A stretch of DNA of 64,000 bases from Dolomedes plantarius (lineage: Eukaryota; Arthropoda; Arachnida; Araneae; Dolomedidae): assembly GCA_907164885.2 (NCBI GenBank), contig OU015498.1, positions 125,456,727 through 125,520,726 of the forward strand. Reading direction: 5' to 3'. Of the stretch, positions 62,140 through 64,000 are shown in pieces (position 1 is the stretch's first letter; every line of letters begins with the position of its first letter). The position numbers were made by a program, and so were the translations under genes. The notes beneath the pieces are model-generated. The model was not told where the DNA came from. It saw only the letters and a list, made by a program, of their open reading frames with translations, and did no database searches.

Positions 62140-63105
62140 TTTGCATAATTGAATTACATTTTTAGGATAAAATTGAACCATCTATAATTATAAGATCTAT
62201 ACTTTGAAAAGATTACAAAAGGGTGCGAGAACTTTACAAGCATTTATTGATAATGCACATGCCATGCTTTGAACAAATATTTATAGCTGTTGAAATATTT
62301 CCAATTTATAAGAAATCGCACTTTCAGAAGTGTGCTTTGTCATAAGGTAAACTACAGCAAAGCATACTTTTGAAAGTGTATTCTTCTGTTATAATTTTCT
62401 TATCTGTCAAGGCATATTAGGGAAACTCAACCAAACAGACAGAAATCAGACACTACCTTTTTTATGTAAGGATATCTATTCTCGTTTTAGAAATACTGAT
62501 AAATAGGATCTCTAGAGAATCGCTGAAGAAAAAAAAATATTGCTTTTCTGTTCTTTTGTGTCGCAACAAGAATTTGACAGAGACTGTTTTACATGTGTTA
62601 GTTCTGTAAGAGAAGTCCTTTCTTTATACGGAAAATAAATAAGAGCGGCAGAAGCAAACTCTCACAAGAATCTTGAAACTGTTATTAGGTTACAAAGCGT
62701 GATAAAAATAAAAAAAGCAAGTGACAAACTTCAACAGATTGTATAAAGTTTCACATCTTTCGAAATAATGTTATATTGTTCAAGTATACATAAGACTTTT
62801 ATATGGTTGCTTTAATCATCGATATTTTTAAACAGATTATAAATATCTATAAAACAAAATGTGCTATGTTCAGACATTAAAACATTTCTAAGTTTTAAAT
62901 ATTTTCCTTTCTTCATTTATTGGAGAAAAAATTGTCATGGGCAATTTAAAAGATTATGAATCATTTTACTTAGGATAAAAGTGAATTTATGTTTAACATG
63001 ATATTATAAATGAAATTCAAAATAATGCAATTTTTAATACAGAATATTTATGTTGGTGTTGTTTTATTGTTTCTAATGACCCCTGGACGGAAGTATTTCA
63101 GATCA
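62140..63105. other. AT-rich intergenic DNA
   Basis: No gene or repeat recognised. Confidence 0.45.
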
Positions 63106-63109
63106 GGTC

Positions 63110-63310
63110 TATATACTTTGGCCGGCTTAGTTGTTCTGCTCTGATTTATAATGGCATCACAAGGGTCAGAGTCCTATTTAGCCAGGTGCCACAACAATTT
63201 GACCGAACAACCCCAGGGGCGACATCTGGGGGATCGTACCATGTCCCACCCTCTATGACCTCATAGAGGTACTTTCCGGTCCACGTATTTAACATGCCCA
63301 TATCTGTCCT
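63110..63310 (+). mobile_element. Probable tRNA-derived SINE fragment
   Basis: TTGGCCGGCTTAGTTGTTCT resembles an A-box region and GGTCAGAGTCC about 40 bp later a decayed B box. A GC-richer body with CCCCAGGGGCGACATCTGGG follows. No tail is visible. Confidence 0.45.
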
Positions 63311-63948
63311 AGACACTCAGCAGAATATTTATCACGAATACATACTATATCTTTTATATGTCATACACACCACTTGAATAATAAAATGTTATAAAAGACC
63401 CTTTAATGAGTATCTGCGTGATTGTAACTAACGGTATTTTACAAAGACGAAAATTGTATTTCGTTATAATAGTGATTATCATTATTATTAGCTCATGATA
63501 TGTAAGTATCTTAATACTTATGGGAATTTCTGGGATATTTCAATCTTAGCAATAAAACTTCCGATTTACTTTGCCGACGCATGCAATATTTGCAACATGT
63601 AAGTCGCTATTTCTACTGAGCGGACAAAGTCATAGTTACTCAGAAAGGCAATTTAATATGACAAACACTTCCTTTATAAAAATTTCTCGCCTTGTTCATG
63701 TCTTACAAAGTAGAACCTCCTTAATGATATATAAATTATTTGGAATGTTTTCCCTATATAATTACTAATCTAGAGCAGATGATTTAATTTTATTAATTAA
63801 AGATACGGTGCAAGTAAAATTTATACATTTTCTATTTCTCTAAAAAACATTTAAACTATGGTCTTCACAGTGTAAGCTGAAATGGGCAAAATGACAGAAG
63901 TTCACACTTTGAAATCCCTAGTGTAAATCGTTTTAACACCAGCAAGAT
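63311..63948. other. AT-rich intergenic DNA
   Basis: No gene was recognised. Confidence 0.4.
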
Positions 63949-64000
63949 CGCTGCCATCATTTTAACGGTTTCGGACATACTATTAGGCGTTATGTCTGTA
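63949..64000 (+). repeat. Dispersed repeat, copy 2 of 2, cut by the window edge
   Basis: CGCTGCCATCATTTTAACGG then TTTCGGACATACTATTAGGC and TATGTCTGTA, matching 57663-57720. Confidence 0.85.

Overview
Eukaryotic, very AT-rich DNA with no operons, no recognisable host gene and almost continuous transposon remains. The Tc1/mariner, pogo, hAT, Helitron-like and BEL/Pao proteins are of the kind that crowd arthropod genomes, and several (a Tc1 transposase starting MPRRKQRSF, another starting MATAQQKSF) closely resemble families I know from orb-weaver spiders. I read the window as intergenic DNA of a spider or near relative; the exact taxon cannot be fixed from sequence alone.

Layout. 0-4.9 kb: a minisatellite, a (TA)n tract, a decayed Helitron-like copy and AT-rich DNA. 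4.97-6.29 kb: a complete-length but dead mariner with a DD41D catalytic spacing. 8.24-8.86 kb: a pogo/Tigger deletion derivative keeping only the C-terminus of its transposase. 12.06-14.30 kb: a Helitron-like element with a Tc1 element inserted close to its 5' tip. 14.79-16.33 kb: a hAT-like element with a long-inverted-repeat Tc1/mariner derivative inside it; the inner element encodes only a DNA-binding domain. 18.17-18.88 kb: a TTAA-flanked, piggyBac-like MITE. 22.9-25.1 kb: a tandem duplication opened by a hAT MITE and by a short retroposon-like insert. 27.58-28.30 kb: a Helitron-like element with both ends. 28.9-29.6 kb: a LINE tail fragment and a tRNA-derived SINE.

33.99-43.99 kb is the centrepiece: one 10-kb hAT element bounded by an 8-bp duplication (CTCTAGAG). 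Its transposase gene is split by a young BEL/Pao retrotransposon (34.80-40.86 kb), which has 220/222-bp LTRs, a 5-bp duplication, and a gag-pol frame broken by one stop codon. A second Tc1 element lies further along in the same hAT.

44-64 kb holds a pogo element lacking its N-terminus (49.53-51.19 kb), a pogo-type MITE, a truncated transposase, two more Tc1/mariner derivatives (59.40-59.98 and 61.48-62.14 kb), SINE and LINE fragments, and (TA)n tracts up to about 235 bp.

Nothing here reads as a new multi-gene system. The informative content is the nesting order, the series of deletion derivatives that keep a DNA-binding domain, and the close association of TA-target transposons with long (TA)n tracts. 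All identities come from reading motifs, target-site duplications and inverted repeats by eye; no database search was run.
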